64,000 nucleotides of DNA from Ralstonia sp. RRA. Lineage in GTDB: Bacteria; Pseudomonadota; Gammaproteobacteria; Burkholderiales; Burkholderiaceae. Numbering within the stretch: the stretch's first letter is position 1; every line of letters begins with the position of its first letter. Position numbers and translations under genes: made by a program. Of this stretch, positions 16,973-26,900 are shown piece after piece. The notes beneath the pieces are model-generated. The model ran no database searches and had not been told where the DNA came from. It was given only the letters and a program-made list of their open reading frames with translations. The DNA is taken from contig NZ_CP146092.1 of the NCBI RefSeq assembly GCF_037023145.1, positions 558,001 through 622,000 on the forward strand. The letters run 5' to 3'.

Positions 16973-18011
16973 CGTGCACAAGCATCTGCTCAACTACTTC
17001 CTCGAAAGGGTTGCCCTCAAGGAGGACCAAAAGGACCTGATGCGCAAGCGTCGCACGTCCAACGAAACGCGTTTGAAAGATGGATTGAAAGCCCAAAAGA
17101 AGCCGTCGCCATTGCGCTTCGTGAAGCAGGGCTCTTACGCTATGCACACGATGGTCCAGGCCAACGCTGCTACGTCGGACATTGACGACGGCGTCGTCTT
17201 CGCAAAGGGCGACTTGGTAGGTGAGCGCGGTGGCGAGTTCAACCCGCTCCAGGCCAAGAATATGGTGTGCGACGCGCTGAACGAAAAGAAGGATTTCAAA
17301 ACGCCGCCCGAGGTCAGGACCAACTGCGTGCGTGTCTACTATGCCGATGGCTTCACCATCGACATGCCCGTCTACCGCGAAGTGGAACTCAACGGTAAGA
17401 CCGTCTACGAGCTGGCAGCGGCGGAATGGAAAGAATCGGACCCTGAAGCGGTAACTGAGTGGTTTGTGGGCGCGACAAAGAAGAGCCCCGACGAAACCAA
17501 CGGCCGGCAGCTTCGTCGCATGGTTCGCTTGCTCAAGGCCTGGAGCAAGAGTCGTATTTCCTGGACGCTCCCGAGCGGTTTCGTTCTTTCTATTCTCACC
17601 AACGAGAAGTATCCGCAGGGTGGATGGAAGGACCGTGATGACCTGGCACTCTACAACCTTGTGTGCGACATCCATGCTCGCCTTCAGTGGAATCTCACGG
17701 TGACTCGCCCCGTGAAGCCCTACGACTCGGTGACGAAGACGAACGACGACGCCGACATGCGGAATCTGCGGGACAAACTTGCGGATGCCAAGACGACGTT
17801 GGCGCCGCTCGGCGATTCAAACGCTACTGAGCTGGAAGCGCTGCAAGCGCTGAAAAGCTTCTTCAACACGGACTACTTCGACGAGGCCATCGAAGATCTG
17901 AAGAACACTGAGAAGTCCCAGGCCGTTGGGGCAACGGGCTTTATTCGGAGTGGCTCGCAGGAGCCGCAGACGCAATTTTTCAAGGACGGGGGTGAAGGGC
18001 GGTATGCCTGA
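16965..18011 (+). CDS. cdnA: CD-NTase, DncV-like cyclic dinucleotide synthase of CBASS
   Basis: A 348-residue nucleotidyltransferase. The active-site motif GSYAMHTMVQ (G56-S57) is followed by SDIDDGV with metal-binding Asp72 and Asp74, and the third acidic residue is Asp133 in FTIDMPVY. Overall sequence style and the N-terminal HLLNYFLERVALKEDQ helix match DncV-type (clade A) enzymes, which make 3'3'-cGAMP or related dinucleotides on phage infection; the exact product is unknown here. The protein ends GGEGRYA, a flexible tail with terminal Ala, suitable for conjugation by Cap2. It overlaps cap2 by eight bases. Confidence 0.92.
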   Translation: MANVHKHLLNYFLERVALKEDQKDLMRKRRTSNETRLKDGLKAQKKPSPLRFVKQGSYAMHTMVQANAATSDIDDGVVFAKGDLVGERGGEFNPLQAKNMVCDALNEKKDFKTPPEVRTNCVRVYYADGFTIDMPVYREVELNGKTVYELAAAEWKESDPEAVTEWFVGATKKSPDETNGRQLRRMVRLLKAWSKSRISWTLPSGFVLSILTNEKYPQGGWKDRDDLALYNLVCDIHARLQWNLTVTRPVKPYDSVTKTNDDADMRNLRDKLADAKTTLAPLGDSNATELEALQALKSFFNTDYFDEAIEDLKNTEKSQAVGATGFIRSGSQEPQTQFFKDGGEGRYA

Positions 18012-19788
18012 CGCCCACTCGCCTGCCGCGCACGAACAGGCAGTCGCCTCACTGGCCGAGGCGATTGCCGTCGCATGGCCATCTGCGACCAAGGTCGATA
18101 GCGTGTGGCTACGCGAACGCTTTCCTCTCCGGAAGCTGGTGTCGGGTTGGATTTTGCCACCGGCGCTGACCGGTTTGCAGGAGGACTTGGTCGTAGGAGT
18201 TGACGCGCAGTATCCGCACAGTCTGCCGCGGTTCGGCCTGGTACGGAAGCCCGCATCCTGTGAGATGCCGCACGTTGAGTTCGACGGCATTTTTTGCCTA
18301 GTCGCCGGAATCAACTCACCGGCCGTTCCTTTGGCATTTGGGCATCTGGACCACATGCTCGACAAGGCCGTCAAGCTGTATGCCTCGGGGTCATCTGGTG
18401 AGAATCGCGACGACTTCCTTGACGAATTTGTCACGTACTGGACGCTAGGCTCTGAGAAATTCTATGAGGTTGAGGCCTGGCTGAAGAGTACGAACGAGAC
18501 CGCACCCATTTGGTTTCAGAAGTCCCGGCGTACATTGTTTGTAGCGAACTCGAAAGACGATGTGGAGTTCCTTTTGAGGCAGCGCAGTATTGCTGTGGAC
18601 AAGGAAAAGCTTACCAAGGGCCTCCTGGTGCATCTCGATGGCCCCCTGTACCCGACGGGCTATCCGAAGAACTCTCGTGAACTGCTGGACCTCCTGCGTC
18701 GCGTTGCGCCTGAGCAGTTGGACTTCGTTCACAAAGCACTTGGGCGTAGCTGGCAATTGCTTGCGGTACTCGCGTTCGAATGGAAGGGCGAAACGATGAT
18801 GGGGGCGTGTCTCGTCGAACTCAACCGTTCGTTCCCTCATCCGCGAGGGCATGGCCAGCAACTTGTTTCAGGCATGAGGAAAAGGCGCTTCTCTTCCACG
18901 CTCCTCTACCGCCGTATTTCGGATGCATCCTTTCCTGTTCATCGTGCAGGCGTGACGCGCATTGATTCAGATTTTCTGCTTTCACGCACAACCGGTGCGC
19001 GCCCGCGAGAACTGGACAATGCAACTGTGGCTGTCTTCGGCTGCGGGGCGCTTGGAGCGTCCATCGCGATGCAGTTGGCACAGGCGGGCGTTCGCAGGCT
19101 AGTTTTGGCCGACGGCGAATTTCTAACGATGCAGAACATCGGCCGGCACGTGCTTGGGACCAAGTATGTCGGTATGAACAAGGCAGCAGCGGTCAAAGAT
19201 GAGTTGCTTTCTCGGTTCGTCGACCTTGATGTAGAGGCGCTGCAGGCGAATTGGGATAAAGCGGAGCTGGGCGACACGTTTTGGAGTCGAGTGGACATCA
19301 TCGTGTCGGCTACCGGTGACTGGCTTACCGACGTGAAGCTCAACGGCATGATTGCGGCAGACCGAGCTCCGCCTACGGTATTCACGTGGGTGGAACGTTT
19401 TGCCCTTGCCGGACATTCCATTTATGTCGTGTCAGGCAGCGGTTGCCTGCGCTGCGTGACCAATGCCACAGGCGACTATGCCGGCCAAGTATCGAAACTT
19501 GGTGGCGCCCTTCCTAGGGAGCCAGGTTGTGGTGCGTTCTATCAGCCATACTCAGCTTGCGACGCGTCGGTGACCGTCGCCATGGCAACACGGCTCACGC
19601 TGGAAGCCTTGGGTGGTATGCACGATAGGAGCGTGCGCAAGACCTGGGTTGGCGCGAAGACCGGGTTCGTCTCTACAGGTGCTGGCATCATGCCGGAATG
19701 GCACGAGTTGCTTAGCGAACAGGACGGCTTCGAGCGGACGTACACCGCTTCGCTACAGGTCGAAGACGTCTGCGTGGATTGCCAATGA
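18004..19788 (+). CDS. cap2: CBASS Cap2: E2-E1 (ubiquitin-conjugating/activating-like) fusion
   Basis: A 594-residue protein with an N-terminal E2-like domain (candidate catalytic Cys98 in VEFDGIFCLVAG) and a C-terminal ThiF/E1 adenylation domain from about residue 335. The latter shows the nucleotide motif AVFGCGALGASIAMQLA, then LVLADGEFLTMQNIGRH and a following Lys-rich helix. A Cys pair (GCLRC) lies near residue 481, and a candidate E1 catalytic Cys519 lies in PYSACDAS. In type II CBASS, Cap2 links the CD-NTase C-terminus to cellular targets and so primes cyclic nucleotide synthesis. The ATG at 18004 overlaps the cdnA end; the frame extends 26 codons upstream but only inside cdnA. Confidence 0.92.
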   Translation: MPDAHSPAAHEQAVASLAEAIAVAWPSATKVDSVWLRERFPLRKLVSGWILPPALTGLQEDLVVGVDAQYPHSLPRFGLVRKPASCEMPHVEFDGIFCLVAGINSPAVPLAFGHLDHMLDKAVKLYASGSSGENRDDFLDEFVTYWTLGSEKFYEVEAWLKSTNETAPIWFQKSRRTLFVANSKDDVEFLLRQRSIAVDKEKLTKGLLVHLDGPLYPTGYPKNSRELLDLLRRVAPEQLDFVHKALGRSWQLLAVLAFEWKGETMMGACLVELNRSFPHPRGHGQQLVSGMRKRRFSSTLLYRRISDASFPVHRAGVTRIDSDFLLSRTTGARPRELDNATVAVFGCGALGASIAMQLAQAGVRRLVLADGEFLTMQNIGRHVLGTKYVGMNKAAAVKDELLSRFVDLDVEALQANWDKAELGDTFWSRVDIIVSATGDWLTDVKLNGMIAADRAPPTVFTWVERFALAGHSIYVVSGSGCLRCVTNATGDYAGQVSKLGGALPREPGCGAFYQPYSACDASVTVAMATRLTLEALGGMHDRSVRKTWVGAKTGFVSTGAGIMPEWHELLSEQDGFERTYTASLQVEDVCVDCQ

Positions 19789-20270
19789 AAGATGTCGTAT
19801 TCCAGTCGCGGTTTGGCGAGGTAACCTTCAGTGCAGACTGCCTGGCGGTTTTTGCATCATTCCAGCAGAAGAAAGTGTTCAGTGCAGAGGCGGGTGGTCA
19901 ACTTTTCGGAACCTTTACCGATGGCCAATCTGTCAGGGTTAGCGTGGCTACCGGCCCCAGCCGTGGCTCGCTCCGCTCCCGTTTCTCGTTTCGCCCGAAT
20001 CGATCGGCCGAAAAGCGCGAGATTGAGTCCTTTCACCAGAGAGGTCTTCACTATCTTGGGGATTGGCATTCGCATCCCGAGTCTCGTCCTTCACCTTCGC
20101 GCTGCGACGAGAACAAGATGATGCAGATTTACGGCGCTTCCCGTCATGACCTCAACTGCGTGCTGATGGTCATCGTTGGCACGTCTACGTTTCCCGATGC
20201 GCTATGGGTTGGTACCGTTACTGATTCTGCAGTTGAGCCAGCTGTTAGCATCGGTCGGCCTTTGTGTTGA
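19785..20270 (+). CDS. cap3: CBASS Cap3: JAB/JAMM isopeptidase
   Basis: A 161-residue metalloprotease of the JAB1/MPN family. The complete JAMM motif is present: Glu35 in SAEAGGQLFG and HSHPESRPSPSRCD, with His95, His97, Ser105 and Asp108 at canonical spacing. In type II CBASS, Cap3 cleaves the Cap2-made CD-NTase conjugates and dampens signalling. Its ATG overlaps the cap2 stop (AATGA). The stop codon TGA (20268-20270) lies at the apparent left tip of the IS21-type element, so the last one or two codons may have been altered by the insertion. The fold and active site are complete. Confidence 0.92.
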   Translation: MKDVVFQSRFGEVTFSADCLAVFASFQQKKVFSAEAGGQLFGTFTDGQSVRVSVATGPSRGSLRSRFSFRPNRSAEKREIESFHQRGLHYLGDWHSHPESRPSPSRCDENKMMQIYGASRHDLNCVLMVIVGTSTFPDALWVGTVTDSAVEPAVSIGRPLC

Positions 20271-20368
20271 TTTGCACGGAATCCTGACCCACCCGAGGTA
20301 GGTTTTTGCATCGAATGTTGACCCACGTATAGAACACTGTCCCGCTCGGCAACGAGCGGGAGATCGGA

Positions 20369-21895
20369 GTGATCGACGTGGCCATACTGAGCATCATTCG
20401 ACGCTGGCATCTTCGCGACCAGATCCCGCTGCGCGAGATCGCCAGACGCCTGGGCATCTCCAGGAACACGGTCAGGCGCTATCTGCGCGCTGACACCACG
20501 GCACCGGCCTATCCTGCACGGCAGAGTCCGAGCAAGCTCGACGGCCATGCCGCCAAGCTCTCCGCTTGGCTCAAGACCGAGGCCAACAAGCCACGCAAGC
20601 AACGGCGCACACTCAAGCAGATCCACACTGATCTGTGTGCCTTGGGCTTCACCGGCTCCTACGATCGCGTTGCCGCATTCGCTCGCCGCTGGCGCCAGGA
20701 GCAACAGGAGCAAGCCCGCACGTCGGGGCGAGGCACCTTTATCCCACTGCGCTTCGCAGAGGGTGAGGCCTTCCAGTTCGACTGGAGCGAGGACTGGGCG
20801 GTCATCGCCGGCGAGCGCACCAAGCTGCAAGTGGCTCAGTTCAAGCTCAGCCACAGCCGCGCATTCTTCCTGCGCGCGTATCTGCTGCAGACCCACGAGA
20901 TGCTGTTCGATGCCCATCACCACGCCTTTGTGGCCTGGGGCGGTATCCCGCGTCGCGGCATCTACGACAACATGAAGACCGCCGTGGATCGCGTGCGCCT
21001 GGGCAAGTTGCGTGACGTCAACTTGCGCTTCAGCACCATGGTCAGCCACTACCTGTTCGACGCCGAGTTCTGTAACCCGGCCTCGGGCTGGGAGAAGGGG
21101 CAGATAGAGAAGAACGTGCAGGACAGCCGTCACCGCATCTGGCAACGCATCCCTGCATTCGGCTCTCTGGCGGCACTTAATGACTGGCTGGCCGACCAGT
21201 GCGTACGGCTGTGGCAGCAGACCCGCCATCCTGAGCTGGACATGACCCTCTGGGAGGCCTGGTCGCTGGAGCGGCCACACCTGATGCCCGTGGGGCAGCC
21301 GTTCGATGGCTTTGTGGAGCACACCAAGCGCGTCTCACCAACCTGCCTGGTGACCTTCGAGCGCAACCGCTACAGCGTACCGGCGTCGTTTGCCAACCGG
21401 CCCATCAGTCTGCGCGTCTATGCCAATCGGCTCGTGTTCGTGGCCGAAGGCCAGGTGATTGCCGAGCACGTGCGGCACATCGACCGTAGCCATCTTCCGG
21501 GGCGCACAATCTATGACTGGCACCACTACCTCGCGGTGCTGCAGCGTAAGCCCGGTGCGCTGCGTAACGGCGCACCGTTCGCCGAACTGCCAGAGGGCTT
21601 CCGACGCCTGCAATCCACACTGCTCAAACGCCCTGGTGGCGATCGCGAGATGGTCGAGATCCTGGCGCTGGTGCTGTTGCACGACGAACAGGCCGTGCTC
21701 ACTGCGGTGGAGCTCGCACTGGAGGCGGGTGCCCCGTCCAAGCAAACCATCCTGAACATCCTCAGCCGCCTCCTGGAAGGCGAGCCCGTGGCACCGATCA
21801 CCTCACCACAGGCACTGGCGCTGCACGTCGAACCGCAGGCCAACGTCGGCCGCTACGACAGCTTGCGAGATCGGGAGGTGCATCATGCAGCATGA
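20369..21895 (+). CDS. istA: IS21-family transposase IstA
   Basis: A 508-residue DDE transposase starting at a GTG. The N-terminal HTH is [20 protein letters not shown] (about residues 22-41). The retroviral-integrase-like core begins at [14 protein letters not shown], with the first Asp in FDW, then [13 protein letters not shown] with the second Asp. The C-terminal domain carries [15 protein letters not shown], common in IstA. It works with IstB. Its last bases overlap istB, the usual IS21 arrangement. The gene appears full length and intact. Confidence 0.93.
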   Translation: MIDVAILSIIRRWHLRDQIPLREIARRLGISRNTVRRYLRADTTAPAYPARQSPSKLDGHAAKLSAWLKTEANKPRKQRRTLKQIHTDLCALGFTGSYDRVAAFARRWRQEQQEQARTSGRGTFIPLRFAEGEAFQFDWSEDWAVIAGERTKLQVAQFKLSHSRAFFLRAYLLQTHEMLFDAHHHAFVAWGGIPRRGIYDNMKTAVDRVRLGKLRDVNLRFSTMVSHYLFDAEFCNPASGWEKGQIEKNVQDSRHRIWQRIPAFGSLAALNDWLADQCVRLWQQTRHPELDMTLWEAWSLERPHLMPVGQPFDGFVEHTKRVSPTCLVTFERNRYSVPASFANRPISLRVYANRLVFVAEGQVIAEHVRHIDRSHLPGRTIYDWHHYLAVLQRKPGALRNGAPFAELPEGFRRLQSTLLKRPGGDREMVEILALVLLHDEQAVLTAVELALEAGAPSKQTILNILSRLLEGEPVAPITSPQALALHVEPQANVGRYDSLRDREVHHAA

Positions 21896-22670
21896 AGTCA
21901 TGTTGGAGATGCTCAAGTCGTTGAAGCTGCACGGCATGGCACAAGCGCTGGGCGACCTGGCGGCGCAGGACTCGCCGGCCTACCAGTCGGCCGTGGCCAT
22001 CCTGTCGCGTCTGCTCAAGGCCGAGCTCACCGAGCGCGAGGTGCGCTCGCTGGCCTATCAGATGAAGGTGGCGCGCTTCCCAGCCTACCGAGACCTGACC
22101 GGCTTCGACTTCAGTTGCAGCGAGGCCAACGAAGCACTGGTGCGGCAGCTTCACCGCTGCGAGTTCCTCGAGTCGGCGCACAACATCGTGCTGGTCGGCG
22201 GCCCAGGTACGGGCAAGACCCATCTCGGCACCGCCATCGGCGTGCAGGCCGTGGAGCACCATCACCGTCGAGTGCGCTTCTTCTCGACCGTGGAGCTCGT
22301 CAACGCGTTGGAACTGGAGAAGGTCTCAGGCAAGCCGGGACACCTGGCCACGCGACTCATGTATGCCGACCTGGTGATCCTCGATGAGCTGGGCTATCTG
22401 CCGTTCAGCCAGACCGGCGGCGCATTGCTGTTCCACCTGATCAGCAAGCTCTACGAGCGCACCAGCCTCGTCATCACCACCAACCTGAGCTTCGGCGAAT
22501 GGTCCAGCGTCTTCGGGGACGCCAAGATGACCACCGCGCTATTGGATCGCCTCACGCACCACTGCCACATTGTTGAAACCGGCAACGATAGCTATCGTTT
22601 CAAGCACAGCACCACCCAGCCCAAGAAGGAGAAACGCACCGCCAAACAACCCGCACAAAGCGACACCTAA
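21885..22670 (+). CDS. istB: IS21-family transposition helper ATPase IstB
   Basis: A 261-residue AAA+ ATPase of the DnaC/IstB family. It has Walker [16 protein letters not shown] (about residues 105-119), Walker [14 protein letters not shown], and the sensor region [18 protein letters not shown]. IstB selects targets and stimulates IstA. It is intact and overlaps istA by 11 bases. The Lys-rich tail ([16 protein letters not shown]) is normal for the family. Confidence 0.93.
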   Translation: MQHEVMLEMLKSLKLHGMAQALGDLAAQDSPAYQSAVAILSRLLKAELTEREVRSLAYQMKVARFPAYRDLTGFDFSCSEANEALVRQLHRCEFLESAHNIVLVGGPGTGKTHLGTAIGVQAVEHHHRRVRFFSTVELVNALELEKVSGKPGHLATRLMYADLVILDELGYLPFSQTGGALLFHLISKLYERTSLVITTNLSFGEWSSVFGDAKMTTALLDRLTHHCHIVETGNDSYRFKHSTTQPKKEKRTAKQPAQSDT

Positions 22671-22731
22671 CAGCCTTTGGGGTGGTGACGTGACCGATAT
22701 TCCGGTCCAGTTCTTGTGAGAGGGTTGAAGT

Positions 22732-23595
22732 TTATTGGATGGTGCCTGGTTGCTGTGCGGTCATCGGTGTTGGCCAGTGGGCGGCAGGTGCCGGCGGACG
22801 GTATCCAAGCGACGAATGCGGTCGCCGCGTGTTGTAGTGCCGGCGCCATTGTTCAATGACGACCTGCGCTTCTTTGAGGCTGTAGAACAGTTCGCCGTTG
22901 AGCAGCTCATCGCGCAGCTTGCCGTTGAAGGACTCGCAGTAGCCGTTCTCCCACGGGCTGCCGGGTGCGATGAACAGCGTCTTCGCACCCAAACGTCCCA
23001 GCCAGTCACGCACGATGTTCGCTGTCATCTCCGCACCGTTGTCCGAGCGCACATGCGCGGGGATGCCATGTACCAGCATGGCGTCGGCCAGCGTCTCGAT
23101 GACGTCCATACTGTTTAAGCGTCGCCCTACCTTGATGGCTAGACACTGGCGCGAGAACTCGTCGACGAGCGTCATCAGTCGCAGGCTGCGGCCGTCTTCG
23201 GTCGTGTGGTGCACGAAGTCGTAGCTCCAGACGTGATGTGGATACTCCGGGCGTAGCCGCACACAGGAGCCATCGTTGAACCATAGACGGCCCCTCGGGC
23301 GCTGCTTCTTCGGTACCTTGAGCCCCTCGCGACGCCAGATGCGCTGCACGCGGTCGCGGCCAACCTGCCAACCGCTGGCCTGCAACAGCGCCGTGATGCG
23401 TCGGTAGCCATAGCGACCGTACTCGGCCGCCAGCGCAACGATGGCCTGCGTGAGTGCGTCCTCGTCAGCGCGCACCGTCGCCACATAGCGCTGTACGGCC
23501 CGGGACTGGCCCACGACGCGGCAGGCTTTGCGCTCCGAGACCTCGAACCGTTCCTGCAGCATGCACACGGCGCGTCGGCGTCGCTCGGGGCTCAC
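22732..23595 (-). CDS. IS3-family transposase OrfB (DDE integrase domain)
   Basis: A 287-residue OrfB with an HTH_21-like region ([18 protein letters not shown]) and an rve integrase core: WSYDFVHH (first Asp), [16 protein letters not shown] (second Asp), and [20 protein letters not shown] (catalytic Glu). The ending [17 protein letters not shown] is typical. It overlaps orfA as ATGA, so in IS407-type elements the functional transposase is made by programmed frameshift or coupled translation. It is intact. Confidence 0.93.
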   Translation of the reverse strand: MSPERRRRAVCMLQERFEVSERKACRVVGQSRAVQRYVATVRADEDALTQAIVALAAEYGRYGYRRITALLQASGWQVGRDRVQRIWRREGLKVPKKQRPRGRLWFNDGSCVRLRPEYPHHVWSYDFVHHTTEDGRSLRLMTLVDEFSRQCLAIKVGRRLNSMDVIETLADAMLVHGIPAHVRSDNGAEMTANIVRDWLGRLGAKTLFIAPGSPWENGYCESFNGKLRDELLNGELFYSLKEAQVVIEQWRRHYNTRRPHSSLGYRPPAPAAHWPTPMTAQQPGTIQ

Positions 23596-23870
23596 CAGTT
23601 TCCCGAAGCGACCTCCTTGAGCATCGCCTTCTCCAGCGACAGGTCGGCAACCAGCCTGCGCAGCCGGGCGTTCTCGCGCTCAAGCTCCTTGAAGCGTTTG
23701 GCTTGGTCGTGCTGCAGGCCGCCGTACTCCTTGCGCCAACGGTAATAGCTCTGCTCGGAAATGCTGGCCTCCTTGCAGGCCAGTTGAGCGGTCTTGCCAC
23801 TGCCCATCGCTACTTCGATGAGGCGCAGCTTCGCGATGATTTGTTCGGGGGTAAAGCTCTTGCGAGGCAT
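23592..23870 (-). CDS. IS3-family transposase OrfA (HTH)
   Basis: A 92-residue OrfA starting [20 protein letters not shown], with a helix-turn-helix ([20 protein letters not shown]) and the leucine-zipper segment ([20 protein letters not shown]) used for multimerisation. It provides DNA binding to the terminal repeats. It is intact and immediately upstream of orfB on the minus strand. Confidence 0.92.
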   Translation of the reverse strand: MPRKSFTPEQIIAKLRLIEVAMGSGKTAQLACKEASISEQSYYRWRKEYGGLQHDQAKRFKELERENARLRRLVADLSLEKAMLKEVASGNW

Positions 23871-23938
23871 CTTGGGTTGCTCCTTGCCAGGGTTGAATTC
23901 TCTCTTTCAACCTGGACTCGAAACAACCGGTCACGTCA

Positions 23939-26900
23939 GTGGAAGACCACATCAGCCTCAACACGTGGGATGCGCTCAATCGGCTGAAGTCGCAAACCAA
24001 TACCGAAGGCACTGTTTCTGATTTCCGCTACGACAGCGTTGGAAATGTCGTTGCCACTGTGGATGCCGAGGGAACAGCCGACCAGCGCACCGCGCTGGTG
24101 CGCTATGACGCGCTGGGCCGGGTGACGGCGCAGTTGTCGGCACGAGGCGCCGCGTTGATTACGGGCAATGAGACACCCGCCCAGCTCGACGCGATCTGGG
24201 CGCAATATGCCACCCAATACAGCTACGATGCCGCCGGACGCCGTGTCAGCGCGACCGATCCCAATGGCAATCGCACCCTGTTCTATTACGACCAGGATGG
24301 TCGCCTCCGCTACACCGTCAACGCTGAAGGCGAGGTACAAGAGCGGCAATATGATGCCTTCGGCAACTTGGCCAGCACGATGGCCTATGGCGCCCGTATC
24401 GATTCCAATACGCTGACCAACCTGCAAGGCGGCGTACTGAGTAGCGATGCGCAAAGCCTGCAGGCCGAACAGGCCTTCGCAGCGGCGAAACAGAGTGGCG
24501 GGGGCCTCAACAGCATCACGCAATACACCTACAACGCCGTCAATGAACTGATCGCGACCACGGACGCCAACGGCGGAGTCACCACCGTGGCCTACGACAC
24601 CTTCGGCGATGTGGTAAGCAGCACGCAATCCATCGGCGGCTCCAATAGCGTAACGACAACGCGCAGCTATGACCGACGCGGCTTGCAGACTGAAGCGGTA
24701 TCCGATGCGGGTGGCGCGAACATCGTCTCGCGCGCGCAGTACGATGCCTTTGGCCGCCTGATTGATTCGGTTGACGGCAATGGTAACGTCAGCTCGCAGT
24801 CGTTCGACCGCCTCGGTCGCGTCGTGCTAACGCAAGACCCAACGAACGCCCAGCGTACGACCAGCTACGATGCTTTTGGCCGTGTGCTCACGCAAACAGA
24901 TGCGCTGGGTAACACAACGCAGTACAGCTACAACACAGCAAATCGGAGCATGACAGTCACCACGCCCGAAGGCGTGTCAGTGACCACGACGCACAACGCC
25001 GAAGGCCAGACGCACAGCGTTACAGACGGTAACGGCAACACAACCGTCTACAGCTACGACCCCGACGGCAATCTCGTCACGACCACGTCGCCGAACGGGC
25101 AGAGCGTCAGCCATTACGATCAGGCGGGTCGTCTGATCGAAACGATCGATGCCAACGGCAACAAGGTTGACTACACCTATGATGCGGCCAATCGGCTACT
25201 CAGCCGGACCATCGACCCGAATGGACTGAATCTCGTCACGCGCTACCAGTACGACGCCAAGGGGGAGCGCGTCAGTACGACCGACGCCAACGGTGTTGTC
25301 ACTCAGGTTGCCTATGACCTGAAGGGGCAGGTGGTCAGTCAGACGGTGGATCCGACTGGACTGAATCTCACCACCACGTACACGTACGACGATGTCGGCC
25401 ATGTTCTGACCGTGACCGACCCGAAGGGTGTTGCCACTGAGTACGTATACGACGCGCTGGGCCGACGGATCGAGTCGCATGTCGACCCAGCGGGTCTGAA
25501 CATCACGCGCAGCTATGCCTACGATGCTGACGGCAACGTCGTGGCGGCGACGGACGGCAACGGAAATACCACCCGCTATGTCTACGACGCAGACAGTCGC
25601 CTTGTCTATACCGTCGATGCTGCCGGCGATGTTCAGCAGAATGCCTACGATGCACAGGGGCGTCTGACTACTACCACCGCCTATGCAAACCGGGTCAGTC
25701 TCTCGGGCCTAGCCGACGCTCCTACGCTGGCCGATGTCGCCGGTCGTATCAATGCAGATCCGGCACACGATGAAGCTCAAAGCCGGGTGTATGACGCGGA
25801 CGGCCGCCTTCACTACACGGTCGACGGCGCTGGCAGCGTGGTCCGGTATACCTACGATGCCAATGGCAACGTCGTTGACCGCGTTGCCTATGCGAATGCG
25901 ATTCCAGCGGGCACGCCAGCAACGGAAACGGCATTGAGCGCCGCTGTGGCCGGCGTCGCAGATGCTTCCCGTGATGCACATGTCCGTAATGCCTATGACG
26001 CCAGCAATAGGCTGATCTGGAGTGTGGATGGCACGGGTGCTGTCGTCCAGCGTAGCTACGACGCAAATGGCAACCTGACCAGGCAAGTTTCGTATGCAAA
26101 CCGCGTTGCCAATGGCGCTTCGCCAGACAGCGTAGCGGCCAGCGCAGATGACCGGGTTACGGTGATTGCCTATGACGGCGCTAATCGCCTGACCTGGCAA
26201 GTGGATACGATGGGTGGCGTCACTCATCTCGTGTACGACGCGAACGGCAATGTGGCGCAGCGGATTTCGTACGCGAATCGTATTGCTGCGCCAGCATCGA
26301 CCGGTGGCGTATTGGACGCAACTGCGATCGCATCTGCCGTAGCAGCCGATTCGGCCAACGATCGGACCGCACGTGCGGTATTCGATGCGGCCAACCGCCA
26401 AGTCTTCAGTGTTGATAGCACGGGCGCCGTAATTGAGACGCGCTACGACGCAGACGGCAATGTGGTTCAGACGACCGCCTACGCCAACCGCGTGAATAGC
26501 GGTGGCCTGCAAGTAGTGGCCCATCTTTCCGACGTTCAGGCGCAACTGCAGCCGGACGCCGCAAACGACCGCACGACGCGCCATGTTTTTGATACCGCTG
26601 GTCGACTGGTTTACGCCATCGACGCGATCGGTAACGTTCAGCAGACGGAATATGACGGTGCAGGGCGTGTAGTCAGCACGACGCTCTATGCGAATGCCAT
26701 TCCACTGGACACGCCGGCTACCGAGGCGAGCGTGTCGGCGGCTATCCATGTCGACGCGACGGGCGACCAGACCAACGTATTCAGCTACGACGCCGCAGGT
26801 CACCTGACCAGCAGCACGGACCCGCTGGGCGATACCGAGACGTACACCTGGAACGGCGTTGGCGACAAGCTGAGCTACACCAACAAGAAGGGCGATACCT

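Larger units (their letters stand above)
20266..22681 (+). mobile_element. IS21-family insertion sequence, right end missing
   Basis: The left end begins at TGTTGATTTGCACGGAATCC and shows the multiple terminal repeats typical of IS21: TGCACGGAATCCTGACCCA and, about 40 bp further in, TGCATCGAATGTTGACCCA. The genes istA and istB follow. After istB only about 15 bp remain before the target duplication of the IS3 element and the rhs gene, and no inverted copy of the left terminal repeat is seen there. The right end seems lost by deletion, so the exact right boundary is uncertain. Confidence 0.8.
22686..23938 (-). mobile_element. IS3-family (IS407-group-like) element with 4-bp target duplication
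   Basis: A 1253-bp element bounded by imperfect inverted repeats: TGACGTGACCGATATTCCGG at the left, and the reverse complement of the right tip reads TGACGTGACCGGTTGTTTCG, both followed by TCCAG. It is flanked by the direct repeat GTGG (22682-22685 and 23939-23942), the 4-bp duplication expected for the IS407 group. It carries orfA and orfB on the minus strand. It sits exactly between the broken IS21 right side and the start of the open rhs frame. Confidence 0.9.

Noticed and set aside
20266..22685. Complete IS21 element
   Set aside because: The left multiple terminal repeats are present, but nothing matching them follows istB, so the right end is judged missing.
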